From: Pelagicoccus sp. SDUM812005
Lineage (GTDB): Bacteria; Verrucomicrobiota; Verrucomicrobiia; Opitutales; Opitutaceae
Direction of reading: 5' to 3'
Assembly: GCF_031127875.1 (NCBI RefSeq)
Contig: NZ_JARXIA010000011.1
Span: 1 to 64,000 of the forward strand
DNA length: 64,000 nt
Part shown: piece after piece, positions 8,976 through 16,611 of the stretch
Layout: the number at the start of each line of letters is the position of its first letter
Position numbering within the stretch: the first letter of the stretch is position 1
Position numbers and translations under genes: made by a program
Notes under the pieces: model-generated
Told to the model about the DNA's origin: nothing
What the model saw: the letters and a program-made list of their open reading frames with translations, nothing else
The model's database searches: none

Positions 8976-11024
8976 CTAGGGCGCGGAGGTGGATCCGGTG
9001 ACCAGAATTTCGTAGTTTTCGGTCGGGGTGCCCTCGAAATTAATGACGTCGATGATGATCGTTTCGCCGCGGGAAACGGGGACTGTCACTTCATAGTCTT
9101 GCTGGTCGCTGAGGAATTCGAGGGTTTCCCCTTCTCCGTCGAAGATGGAGATGCCGGGGCGGAAGTAACGACCGTGGATGTCGAAGGTGAGGGAGCGGTA
9201 GTTCCGGTCGTTGGTGATGCTCAGGCGCTCGTAGTAGAGCGTGTTGCCGCGGGAGGTGAAATGGCGATCGAAGCTGGTGATGCCGCGGATCTGTTCTTGG
9301 TCGAAGGCTAGGGGTGGCGAGGTGTGGCGCTCTACTTTGATTTCGAAGCTTCCGGTTACTCCCTTGTCGAAATTGTAGATGCCGATGGTTTTTCCGTAGA
9401 GGTAGGAGCCATCGAGAATGAGGTCGTCGATCTCGTTTTCGGCGCCGTGGTCGCCGTAGGCGAAGGTCGAGCCGGTTTGCGGCTCGAGCACGATGATCTC
9501 CGCATCGAATTCCGGGAGAACCGTTATCTTGGCTTCGCCGGAGAGGTAGCCCGAGTCGAGCTGGAGCAGCTTGATGTAGGTTTGGGGACGGATGTAGGGG
9601 GTGTCGTAGGGCGTGAGCTCGAAACGATGGCTTTCGCCGACGGTCAGCGCCGGTTCGGGTTGGGGGAGGAGGCTGATGTACTGATTGCTACGCCCAATCG
9701 AATCGACGAACCAGTAGTTGTAATCTGGCGACGCGGTGAAGGTGTCGCGGAGGCGTTGTTCGATTTTTCCGCTCGTTCGGTTTTGGAGCATTATGTCGCC
9801 GCTATAGTGGGTGCTCATCGAGTAGCTCCAGTCCGCTTGCAGGTTTTGCAGGAGAACCCCGGTCCCGTAGGCGTTCTCCTTGAAGAAGATTCGCTCGAAG
9901 GGAGATAGTTGGAAGAGCGGTCTCTTGTAGGTTGGCTTTTCCTCGATGGTTAAGGTGGCGAGGGAGGCTCGGGTGATATTGTCTCGCGGGCTGATGCGAT
10001 AGTCCGAGTCGACGATGATGAAGGAGCCGTCCGTTTCGTCGTAGTAGTTGCCGATGTCGATGAAGGGGAACTCGTTGTAGTAGTGGAGAAATGGGTACCG
10101 CCAGTGGACAGAGAGCTGTTCGGACCTGCGTCCGGCGAAGGGCCAATGCTTGTAGCCGGCATGAGTGTTGCCTTCGTCGTCGGTGAAAAGTTTGACGCGC
10201 TGGTGCTGGGGCGGGGCTTCGGGGACGGTGTCGCTGGAGGCAAGGGTTCGGTCGATCCAGTCGAGTACTGAGGTGGGGCTGGCGAAGAACGGCGCGTTTT
10301 GGTTGAAGTCTATACTGCGGCGGGAATAGCTGGTGATGCCGACCAGTTGCCAGCCCTCGCCGTCTTCGTTGGGGAGGAGGAGTGGACCGCCGCTGTCGCC
10401 GGAGTGGATGCCTCTGTCGATTTGATGAATTTCGGTCGAGAGAAAGTAGTCGTAGACGGGGTGGTTCGTTTCGTATTCGTCGATTTCCCGGAGGGTGAGC
10501 TCAACTTGCTTGAGGGTGGAGGTGTTGGCGTTCGATTGGTAGTCGGTGAGGCCCCAGCCGAGAGCGGTGACTTTTCTTCCTGGGACGATGCGGCTCAAGG
10601 CGCGGTTGAGAGGGAGAGTGGGGTAGTTTTCGATGGGGGGATCGATTTGGATGAGGGCGATGTCGGAGCCGCGGGAGAGCCGCCTGCTTTGGAAGGAGGG
10701 GTGGAGGTGGATGGAGACCGGCTTGATCGGTACGTAGGCCTCGGAGAGGTCCGTGTTGCCGACCATGATTTCGAATTGGCGAGATTCGTCGTCGACGCAG
10801 TGGGCGGCGGTGACGATCCAGTTGGGGGCGATGAGAGCGCCGCCGCAGAACTGTCGGTCGGCCGCGCTGTCGTCGCTCTCCGTTCGCAGGAAAGCGGCCA
10901 TCCAGGGGAACTCTCCTTCGCTTGCGTCTTGGCCGCCTACGATGGAGGGACGGATCGGATCGTCCGCGTCCAAGTGGAGGGCGGAGATGCAGGCGACGAG
11001 GGCGAGGAAGCTAGCTTTGCGCAA
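8976..11024 (-). CDS. Secreted trypsin-like serine protease (S1 family) with C-terminal beta domains
   Basis: A 682-residue exported protease. A signal peptide is seen at residues 1-20, followed by the activation motif IVGG (28-31). The catalytic triad is His75 (TAAHC), Asp121 (SDIALI) and Ser211 (GDSGGP). Cys60 and Cys76 match the conserved disulfide next to the active-site His. The residue six before the Ser is not Asp, so classical trypsin specificity for Lys/Arg is not supported. From about residue 250 onward there is a long beta-rich region resembling pre-peptidase C-terminal or CUB-like binding modules, possibly for substrate or surface attachment. It stands alone, divergent from yraN. 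Confidence 0.85.
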   Translation of the reverse strand: MRKASFLALVACISALHLDADDPIRPSIVGGQDASEGEFPWMAAFLRTESDDSAADRQFCGGALIAPNWIVTAAHCVDDESRQFEIMVGNTDLSEAYVPIKPVSIHLHPSFQSRRLSRGSDIALIQIDPPIENYPTLPLNRALSRIVPGRKVTALGWGLTDYQSNANTSTLKQVELTLREIDEYETNHPVYDYFLSTEIHQIDRGIHSGDSGGPLLLPNEDGEGWQLVGITSYSRRSIDFNQNAPFFASPTSVLDWIDRTLASSDTVPEAPPQHQRVKLFTDDEGNTHAGYKHWPFAGRRSEQLSVHWRYPFLHYYNEFPFIDIGNYYDETDGSFIIVDSDYRISPRDNITRASLATLTIEEKPTYKRPLFQLSPFERIFFKENAYGTGVLLQNLQADWSYSMSTHYSGDIMLQNRTSGKIEQRLRDTFTASPDYNYWFVDSIGRSNQYISLLPQPEPALTVGESHRFELTPYDTPYIRPQTYIKLLQLDSGYLSGEAKITVLPEFDAEIIVLEPQTGSTFAYGDHGAENEIDDLILDGSYLYGKTIGIYNFDKGVTGSFEIKVERHTSPPLAFDQEQIRGITSFDRHFTSRGNTLYYERLSITNDRNYRSLTFDIHGRYFRPGISIFDGEGETLEFLSDQQDYEVTVPVSRGETIIIDVINFEGTPTENYEILVTGSTSAP

Positions 11025-11076
11025 AGGGAGTGGGTTCCGTGGTTCGCGCGAATTTGACTTTAAGTAGTTCCTGTAG

Positions 11077-11091
11077 GCAAGCTTCGCTTGC
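11077..11091. other. Perfect 6-bp hairpin in protease/yraN divergent region
   Basis: GCAAGC, a TTC loop, then GCTTGC. It lies in the 131-bp region between the divergent protease and yraN genes. Role unknown; it could be an operator or a chance palindrome. Confidence 0.3.
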
Positions 11092-11155
11092 GCGCGTGGG
11101 TGGGGCCTCAGTTTCCCCCCTTGACCCGCTACCTGTAACTCGCTTGTAACGTGGC

Positions 11156-11578
11156 ATGTTTTCTTTCCTCAAACGCATGTTCGGCCGCGACGAGCCGGAG
11201 TCCGCGGCCCTCGGGCGTCGCGGGGAGCGTGAGGCGGAGAAGCTCTTGAAGAAGAAGGGATATCAGGTTTTGGCCCGCAATTTTCGCAGCGGGCGGGACG
11301 AGATCGACCTGATTTGCCTACAGGGGAAGGCGGTGATTTTCGTGGAGGTTCGCACGCGGGCGTCGGGGGCGTTGGTGAGCGGATACGACTCGATCAACCG
11401 CCGCAAGCGGGAGGCCCTCAAGCGGGTGTGCCGCTCCTATTTTGGAATCATGAAGCCCAAGCCCTTGACCCTGCGTTTCGACGTGGTGGAGGTCGAGCAT
11501 ACGGACGGGACCATCGTCGCGACGCGGCATTTTGCGGACGTGCCGCTTTTTTCGAAAGCGGCGAATCGGGGCCGCTGA
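11156..11578 (+). CDS. YraN/UPF0102 family endonuclease-like protein
   Basis: A 140-residue protein of the UPF0102 (YraN) family, which has a Holliday-junction-resolvase-like/PD-(D/E)xK nuclease fold. The family pattern is clear: GRRGEREAEKLLKKKGY, then NFRSGRDEIDLI, then VFVEVRTR. It contains the acidic residues of the E...D...ExK-type site (Asp in DEIDLI and Glu in VEVR, followed by Arg in place of the usual Lys). Cellular role is not established for the family. It is followed after 166 bp by zwf. The ATG at 11156 has no Shine-Dalgarno sequence. Confidence 0.9.
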   Translation: MFSFLKRMFGRDEPESAALGRRGEREAEKLLKKKGYQVLARNFRSGRDEIDLICLQGKAVIFVEVRTRASGALVSGYDSINRRKREALKRVCRSYFGIMKPKPLTLRFDVVEVEHTDGTIVATRHFADVPLFSKAANRGR

Positions 11579-11648
11579 GGCAATTTGCTCCACGAGTTGG
11601 CGGCATCTATCAAATCTGTTTCAGTATTGGGCCAGCGAGATTCATAGG

Positions 11649-11685
11649 AGGGCGGATTTGATGAAAATTAGTCCGGTTCCGCCCT
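11649..11685. promoter_or_regulatory. 8-bp stem-loop in the zwf 5' region
   Basis: AGGGCGGA (11649-11656) pairs perfectly with TCCGCCCT (11678-11685) across a 21-base loop. Only three T residues follow, so it is a weak candidate for an intrinsic terminator. The left arm overlaps the Shine-Dalgarno sequence of the 10-codon leader ORF at 11661, so folding would block its translation. This could be an attenuator-like control of zwf or a weak yraN terminator. Confidence 0.4.
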
Positions 11686-11693
11686 TTACATAG
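11661..11693 (+). CDS. Possible 10-codon leader peptide upstream of zwf
   Basis: A tiny ORF encoding MKISPVPPFT and then TAG. It is preceded by an AGGAGG sequence at 11646-11651 with about 9 bases of spacing, one of the best ribosome binding sites in the window, where most genes lack one. It ends 51 bp before the zwf ATG. The Pro-Val-Pro-Pro run could slow ribosomes. Its Shine-Dalgarno lies in the left arm of a stem-loop and its last codons in the right arm. The ORF and signals are seen; the leader-peptide role is inference. Confidence 0.4.
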   Translation: MKISPVPPFT

Positions 11694-11744
11694 GTCTGTG
11701 GAGCGTCAATTTCTTCGAACTCTAAGCAACGGCTTTTACGCATC

Positions 11745-13286
11745 ATGTCACAGGATAACAGACACCCATTTCTACAAGGTCTCAGCAAGCATCGCGGGGT
11801 GCAGCCAACGATCATCACGATCTTCGGCGCCTCTGGGGACCTCTGCGCCCGCAAGCTCGTGCCAGCGATCTACAACCTCGCGGTAGACAACTTGCTGCCG
11901 GCGGACTTTTACCTGATCGGTTTCGGGCGTAAGCCAATCCCTGACGCTGAGTTCCGCGAGATCGCGGCCGATGCGATTTCGAAGTTTTCTCGTCGCCCGC
12001 TCAACAAGGAGATCTGGGATCGCATCGAGAAGAACACTTTCTACTGTTCCGGCGGCTACGACGAGCTGGAAGGCTTCCAGAAGCTCAACGACAAGATCAG
12101 CTCCATCGAGAAGGATGCGGGCCGCGAGATGCAGAGCGTTTTCTACGTCTCCACGCCGCCTTCCGTGTTCGACCCGATCGTCAAAAATCTGGGCGAGGTC
12201 GGGCTTGCGACCAAGTACCAGGAGACCGACAAGCATACTAAGGTCGTCATCGAAAAGCCCTTCGGCAAGGACCTCGAGTCCGCCCGCAACTTGAACCGGG
12301 CGATCCAAGGCGTCTTCCAGGAGCGCCAGGTGTATCGCATCGACCACTACCTCGGCAAGGAGACGGTGCAGGACCTGCTCGTGCAGCGTTTTGCCAACAC
12401 GATTTTCGAGCCGCTCTGGAATCGCAACTACGTGGACAACGTGCAGATCACGGTGGCGGAGAGCCTGGGAGTCGGCACCCGTGGCGGCTACTACGAGCAA
12501 AGCGGCGCCACGCGCGACATGATCCAGAACCACACCATGCAGCTCTTGGCTCTCATGGCCATGGAGGCTCCGGCTTCGCTCGACGCGGAAGCGATTCGCG
12601 ACGAGAAGGTGAAGCTGCTCAAGGCGATCAAACCATTGAAGCTTGGATACGAAAACCCGGAAGTGGTGCGCGCCCAGTACACCGAAGGCCTCATCGACGG
12701 GCAAAAGGTAAAGGGCTACCGCGAGGAGGAAGGCGTATCGGCCCAGTCCGAAACGGAAACCTATGCGGCCCTGAAGCTGGCCATCAACAATTGGCGTTGG
12801 GAAGGGGTTCCGTTTTACCTCCGCTCCGGCAAGCGCATGGCCCGTCGCGTGACGGAGATCGCGATCCAGTTCAAGCGTCCGCCGTCCTCGCTGTTCAGCG
12901 AGAACGAGATGATCAACCTCGCCAACAATTCCTTGGTCTTCCAAATCCAGCCTGACGAGGGATCGACTATTTTGCTCAACGGCAAGATTCCTGGCCTGCA
13001 GACGCGTACGCAGCCGGTGAAGATGCACTTCCGCTACTCCACCACCTTTGGGTCGAACACGCCGGAGGCCTACGAGCGCCTCGTGCTCGACGCGATGATC
13101 GGGGATGGAACGCTTTTCATTCGCGGCGACGAGACGGAGGCGTCTTGGAACCTCATTACACCGCTGCACGAGTTCTGGAAGAGCGAAGGGCAGCGCGGGA
13201 TGGAGACCTACGCGTCGGGATCTTGGGGGCCGAACGCTTCGGATCGCATGCTCTGGGAAAAGAACCACGAGTGGCGCCGTCCTTAA
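11745..13286 (+). CDS. zwf: Glucose-6-phosphate 1-dehydrogenase
   Basis: First enzyme of the oxidative pentose phosphate pathway, converting glucose 6-phosphate and NAD(P)+ to 6-phosphogluconolactone. The 513-residue length is normal. The nucleotide-binding motif GASGDL (residues 28-33), EKPFG (170-174) and the substrate-binding/catalytic signature RIDHYLGKE (198-206) are all intact. The next gene, 30 bp downstream, is opcA, a known Zwf assembly/activity factor, so the two form a functional operon. The 5' region holds a possible leader peptide and hairpin. Confidence 0.97.
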   Translation: MSQDNRHPFLQGLSKHRGVQPTIITIFGASGDLCARKLVPAIYNLAVDNLLPADFYLIGFGRKPIPDAEFREIAADAISKFSRRPLNKEIWDRIEKNTFYCSGGYDELEGFQKLNDKISSIEKDAGREMQSVFYVSTPPSVFDPIVKNLGEVGLATKYQETDKHTKVVIEKPFGKDLESARNLNRAIQGVFQERQVYRIDHYLGKETVQDLLVQRFANTIFEPLWNRNYVDNVQITVAESLGVGTRGGYYEQSGATRDMIQNHTMQLLALMAMEAPASLDAEAIRDEKVKLLKAIKPLKLGYENPEVVRAQYTEGLIDGQKVKGYREEEGVSAQSETETYAALKLAINNWRWEGVPFYLRSGKRMARRVTEIAIQFKRPPSSLFSENEMINLANNSLVFQIQPDEGSTILLNGKIPGLQTRTQPVKMHFRYSTTFGSNTPEAYERLVLDAMIGDGTLFIRGDETEASWNLITPLHEFWKSEGQRGMETYASGSWGPNASDRMLWEKNHEWRRP

Positions 13287-13316
13287 TCTGCGGATACATC
13301 CATAAGCGTACCAGCT

Positions 13317-14324
13317 ATGAGCGAAACCACTACAGTTTACGAGGCCCTGCCGGGCCTGAAGGTTCCTCTCGGCAATGCCTTGAAGGAGCTGACCGCCATG
13401 TGGTCACCGGTTGACGAATCCGGCAAGCGCAAGGACAACGAGTACCGCGCCTCCCGCATGAACTTGATCGTGCACATTGGATTCGAGGCGAGCTTGGAGG
13501 AAGCGAAGTCCTTGTTCCAGACGGTTATCAACTTCTCGCACCGTTATCCCTGCCGCATGATCGTGCTTTGTCCGCAGCCGGATTCCTGGAACTCGCAGAA
13601 GGACATGGGCTGCAAGATCTTCTCCGAATGCGTATTTGGCGAAGGAGCGGGCGGCATGAGCTGCTGCGAGGTATTGATCCTTGGATACACCTTGAGCGAC
13701 CGCAAGTATCTGGAGAATCAGGTATCGGTGTTCCTGGAAACGGATTTGCCGACGTATTATTGGCCGACGCGTTTTGGCTCTGCGGACCTGCTTTCCGATT
13801 ACAAATTCTTCTTCAAGCAAGCGGAGCGAGTGATCTTCGACTCGTCCCGCGAATGCTTCCGGATCGATCAATTGGATGTGCCGGAGCCCGAAAAGGTGCA
13901 CGACTTGGCTTACTCTCGCCTCTTGCCGATCCGCCAGAGCGTGGGGCAATTCTTGAGCGCCTTTTCGAAGGAGTCGATCGTGGATAGCTTGACGGAGGTC
14001 CGTTTGAGCTCGAGCGCGAACTTCAAGTGCGAAGGCCGGGCTTTGATGAGCTGGGTGAAGAGCGCCTTGACCAAGTGTTACCCGACTCCGGAGGAGGCGA
14101 AGGACGCCTTGCGTTTCGACCAGGAGGAAGCGGATGGCGAAGATGCGATGCCGATCATGAGTTTCGTGTATTCGAACGATAACTACGTGACCTTTACCAT
14201 CGATCTGGCGAAGAGCGAAGCCCACGTGGAAGGCGACCTCGGCAACGGGAAGCAGTCTTTGACGACGGGTGTGCGTTTGCTCGATCCGGAAACGGCTCTA
14301 GCGGAAGCGTTGTTCCACGGGTAG
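13317..14324 (+). CDS. opcA: Glucose-6-phosphate dehydrogenase assembly protein OpcA
   Basis: A 335-residue OpcA-family protein. In cyanobacteria and actinobacteria OpcA associates with Zwf and is required for its full activity or redox control. Family features are the N-terminal MNLIVHIG strand, the HRYPCRMIVLCP segment and the LPTYYWPTRF segment. Several Cys residues (for example in MSCCEV) could allow redox sensitivity, which is inference. Its position 30 bp after zwf supports the assignment. A palindromic repeat follows the stop codon. Confidence 0.9.
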   Translation: MSETTTVYEALPGLKVPLGNALKELTAMWSPVDESGKRKDNEYRASRMNLIVHIGFEASLEEAKSLFQTVINFSHRYPCRMIVLCPQPDSWNSQKDMGCKIFSECVFGEGAGGMSCCEVLILGYTLSDRKYLENQVSVFLETDLPTYYWPTRFGSADLLSDYKFFFKQAERVIFDSSRECFRIDQLDVPEPEKVHDLAYSRLLPIRQSVGQFLSAFSKESIVDSLTEVRLSSSANFKCEGRALMSWVKSALTKCYPTPEEAKDALRFDQEEADGEDAMPIMSFVYSNDNYVTFTIDLAKSEAHVEGDLGNGKQSLTTGVRLLDPETALAEALFHG

Positions 14325-14333
14325 GGAGCGAGT

Positions 14334-14410
14334 CGTAGCGCAGTGCTTTAGCCCGCGACTGCAGAGGTGTGATCCTGCAATGCGGTCGCGGGCTGAAGCT
14401 CCGCGCTACG
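14334..14410. repeat. REP-like palindromic intergenic repeat, copy 1
   Basis: A ~77-bp imperfect palindrome. The outer arms begin CGTAGCGC and end GCGCTACG, and the inner arms contain AGCCCGCGAC and GTCGCGGGCT, so the whole element can fold into one long hairpin. In reverse complement it matches the element at 29960-30035, including an identical 15-base core CCGCATTGCAGGATC. It lies between the convergent opcA and dtd genes. The repeat is seen; mobilisation by a RAYT-type transposase is only a possibility. Confidence 0.75.
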
Positions 14411-14480
14411 GGGATCCTGCGGTTCGATCTCGACTGAACGGTAGCTCTCCGGGTGGTTTCGGGACTAGGGGCGTTCCTGC

Positions 14481-14933
14481 TTATTCCTTGTTTCGGGTGT
14501 CGAAGAGGATGGTGACGGGGCCGTCGTTGAGGAGGTCGACTTTCATGTCGGCAGCGAAGACGCCGGTCTGCACGGGCTTGCCGGTGAGCTGCTCTAGGGC
14601 TCGGCATACGGCTAGGTAGTCGGCTTTGCCTTTGGCTGGCGGGGCGGCGTCGTTGAAGCTCGGCCGGTTGCCTTTCTTGTTGCTGGCGATGAGGGTGAAT
14701 TGGCTGATGACGAGCAGTTCGCCGTCGATGTCGGCAAGGGACTGGTTCATGCGGCCTGCGGCGTCTTCGAAAATGCGCAGGTTGGCGATCTTGCGGGCGA
14801 TCCATTCGACGTCGTCGGCTGTATCGTATTTATGGATACCGAGGAGGACGAGGGATCCGGGGCCGATGGAGGAGTGGACTTGCCCGTCGATGGTGACGGA
14901 GGCTCGGGTAACGCGCTGGATGACGGCTTTCAT
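14481..14933 (-). CDS. dtd: D-aminoacyl-tRNA deacylase
   Basis: Removes D-amino acids (and glycine mischarged on tRNA-Ala) from tRNAs, a translation proofreading step in the cytosol. The length of 150 residues is typical. The two family signatures are present: SQFTL (77-81) and the Gly-cisPro motif GPVT (138-141). It is a single gene that converges with opcA across the palindromic repeat. Its own start lies beside a CACGAAGG-type inverted repeat. Confidence 0.96.
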   Translation of the reverse strand: MKAVIQRVTRASVTIDGQVHSSIGPGSLVLLGIHKYDTADDVEWIARKIANLRIFEDAAGRMNQSLADIDGELLVISQFTLIASNKKGNRPSFNDAAPPAKGKADYLAVCRALEQLTGKPVQTGVFAADMKVDLLNDGPVTILFDTRNKE

Positions 14934-14946
14934 GGAAATATTTTTT

Positions 14947-15028
14947 ACCCACGAAGGGCACTAAGGGTCACGAAGGATTTCCGAATCTATTTGAATCTAT
15001 TTTTTAGGACTTCGTGTCCTTAGTGGGC
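14947..15028. repeat. CACGAAGG-type imperfect inverted repeat
   Basis: The left arm (14947-14976) carries CCCACGAAGGGCACTAAGGG. The right arm (15006-15027) is its near reverse complement, AGGACTTCGTGTCCTTAGTG followed by GG. Between them is a 10-bp direct duplication, GAATCTATTT twice (14983-15002). The element separates the dtd start from the fabV terminator. Words of this CACGAAGG form recur between genes in many bacterial genomes; its function here is unknown. Confidence 0.55.
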
Positions 15029-15032
15029 AGTA

Positions 15033-15056
15033 AAAAGGCGGGTCTGGTGACCCGCC
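15033..15056 (-). terminator. Intrinsic terminator of fabV
   Basis: Read on the minus strand this is AGGCGGGTC, a short loop, GACCCGCCT, then TTTT. It is a perfect 9-bp stem with a U tract, 26 bp after the fabV stop. Confidence 0.9.
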
Positions 15057-15081
15057 TCATATCGAAAATATCTGAAGAACC

Positions 15082-16269
15082 TTATTCGAAGGTGAGGTCG
15101 ATTTCGACGTCGGCGTTGTAGTCGACGCCTTCGACGCCGAAGCCGAAGAGCTTGAGGAACTCTTGCTGGTAGCCTTCGAAGTCGGTGTACTTGTCGATGG
15201 TCTCGGTTTCGATCTTGGGCCAGTTTTCCGCGATCTCGTCCTGGATCTCGGGGAGCATTTCCCAGTCGTCGAGGCGGATGAGGTCGAGCTCGTCGGTGGG
15301 AACCTCGCCGCCGTTGTAGAGGCGGTCGGAGAAGAGGCGGTACATTTGCTCGATGCAGCCTTCGTGGTTGCCCTTCTCTTTCATCACCTTGTAGAGGGCG
15401 GTGATGTAGAGGTTGACGCCGGGGATGGCGGAGGAGGATTGGGTGACGAGTGCCTTGTTGACGGAGACGTAGGCCTGGCCGCCGATGGAGGCGACCTTTT
15501 CGTTGATGGCTTTCTTGGCGCGGCGCACGTCGAGCTTGGCTTGGCCGAGGGCGCCGTCCTTGTAGATGGGCCAAGTGAACTGCGGTCCGATGTAGTCGTA
15601 GGCGACGGTCTTGAAGTTTTGCGCGAGCACGCCGGCCTCGGTGAGGGCGTCGATCCAGAGCTCCCAGTCTTCGCCGCCCATGACCTTCACAGTACCTTGG
15701 ATTTCTTCTTCGGTGCCGGGCTCGAGGGTGGCGACTTGGATGGTCTTCTTGTCGGTGTCGAGGTACTTGTTGGAGAAGGCCTTGCCGATGGGCTTGATGG
15801 CGGACTTGTACACTTCGCCAGTCTTGGGGTCGGTGCGGCGCGGGGCCCCGATGGAGTAGACGAGCAGGTCGATCTTGCCGCCCATGTCTTCCTTGATGCG
15901 CTCGATGGCCTGGGCCTTGAGCTCGTCGGAGAAGGCGTCGCCGTTGAGGGACTTGGCGTAGAGGCCGTCGGCCTTGGCCTGCTTTTCGAAGGCGATGGAG
16001 TTGTACCAGCCGGCGGAGGCGCAGCGGCCGCGCTCGGAAGGGCGCTCGAAGAAGACGCCGAGGGTATTGGCTCCGGATCCGAAGGCGGCGGAGATGCGGG
16101 AGGCGAGGCCGTAGCCTTGGGAGGCGCCTACGACGAGCACGTTCTTGGGGCCGTTCTCGATGGCGGGCTGGCTTTTGACGTAGTCGATCTGTTCTTGGAC
16201 GTTCGCGGCGCAGCCAGTTGGGTGGGCCGTGATGCAGATGAAGCCTTTAATCTTTGGTGTGACGATCAT
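15082..16269 (-). CDS. fabV: Enoyl-[acyl-carrier-protein] reductase FabV (trans-2-enoyl reductase)
   Basis: Catalyses the NADH-dependent last step of fatty acid elongation, reducing trans-2-enoyl-ACP (or CoA). It belongs to the FabV/TER class of large short-chain dehydrogenases, at 395 residues of a usual ~400. The cofactor loop GASQGYG is at 48-54. The class-defining Tyr-X8-Lys active site is Tyr236 and Lys245, in a YIGPQFTWPIYK context. The N-terminal KIKGFICITAHP segment is also characteristic. FabV enzymes are naturally insensitive to triclosan. It is a single-gene unit with its own terminator. Confidence 0.96.
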   Translation of the reverse strand: MIVTPKIKGFICITAHPTGCAANVQEQIDYVKSQPAIENGPKNVLVVGASQGYGLASRISAAFGSGANTLGVFFERPSERGRCASAGWYNSIAFEKQAKADGLYAKSLNGDAFSDELKAQAIERIKEDMGGKIDLLVYSIGAPRRTDPKTGEVYKSAIKPIGKAFSNKYLDTDKKTIQVATLEPGTEEEIQGTVKVMGGEDWELWIDALTEAGVLAQNFKTVAYDYIGPQFTWPIYKDGALGQAKLDVRRAKKAINEKVASIGGQAYVSVNKALVTQSSSAIPGVNLYITALYKVMKEKGNHEGCIEQMYRLFSDRLYNGGEVPTDELDLIRLDDWEMLPEIQDEIAENWPKIETETIDKYTDFEGYQQEFLKLFGFGVEGVDYNADVEIDLTFE

Positions 16270-16605
16270 GGAAGAAGTGAATTGGGTTTCGCAGTTCCGC
16301 TGAGGGAAAAGGGCTGTGTTTGCCGGAGATTGCGGGTCAAGGCCAGATTTATTTGGGTTCGAGGGAACGGGGTTGCGGGTTCCGGGCTGGGGATCGGGGG
16401 CCTTTGTCTGCCTTGTGACGCAATCGGGTTTGTGGACGGGGCGTTCTTGCTGTCTGAAGCGCTACAGCAAGATGGTGCCGGCGATGCCGATCAGGATGAG
16501 AGCTGCGATGATGCAAATGACGCGGCGTTCCTGTTTGGTGGTTTTCATGAGCATTGCTTTTGAGATCGCTGGGAATAATCTTAACTCTTTATCGCTCAGT
16601 ATATT
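16270..16605. other. Intergenic region between divergent fabV and dsbD-like genes
   Basis: 336 bp. It should hold promoters for fabV (minus) and the DsbD-like gene (plus). I see no RNA gene. One small minus-strand ORF (16462-16548) encodes a hydrophobic peptide and is listed separately. The A+T-rich end (16575-16605) is the best candidate promoter zone for the plus-strand gene. Confidence 0.4.
16462..16548 (-). CDS. Possible 28-residue single-helix membrane peptide
   Basis: A minus-strand ORF starting MKTTKQERR, followed by about 18 hydrophobic residues, then stop. An in-frame ATG two codons upstream could add two residues. The layout of a short basic cytoplasmic end followed by one membrane helix is typical of bacterial small membrane proteins. 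There is no Shine-Dalgarno sequence and nothing to compare it with, so it may be chance. Confidence 0.3.
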   Translation of the reverse strand: MKTTKQERRVICIIAALILIGIAGTILL

Positions 16606-16611
16606 GTGACT

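Noticed and set aside
14983-15002. GAATCTATTT tandem duplication as a possible CRISPR or direct-repeat array
   Set aside because: Only two units, no spacers and no cas genes. No CRISPR array was seen anywhere in the window.
15163-16563. A 466-codon plus-strand frame opposite fabV
   Set aside because: A Gly/Val/Asp-rich antisense shadow of fabV.
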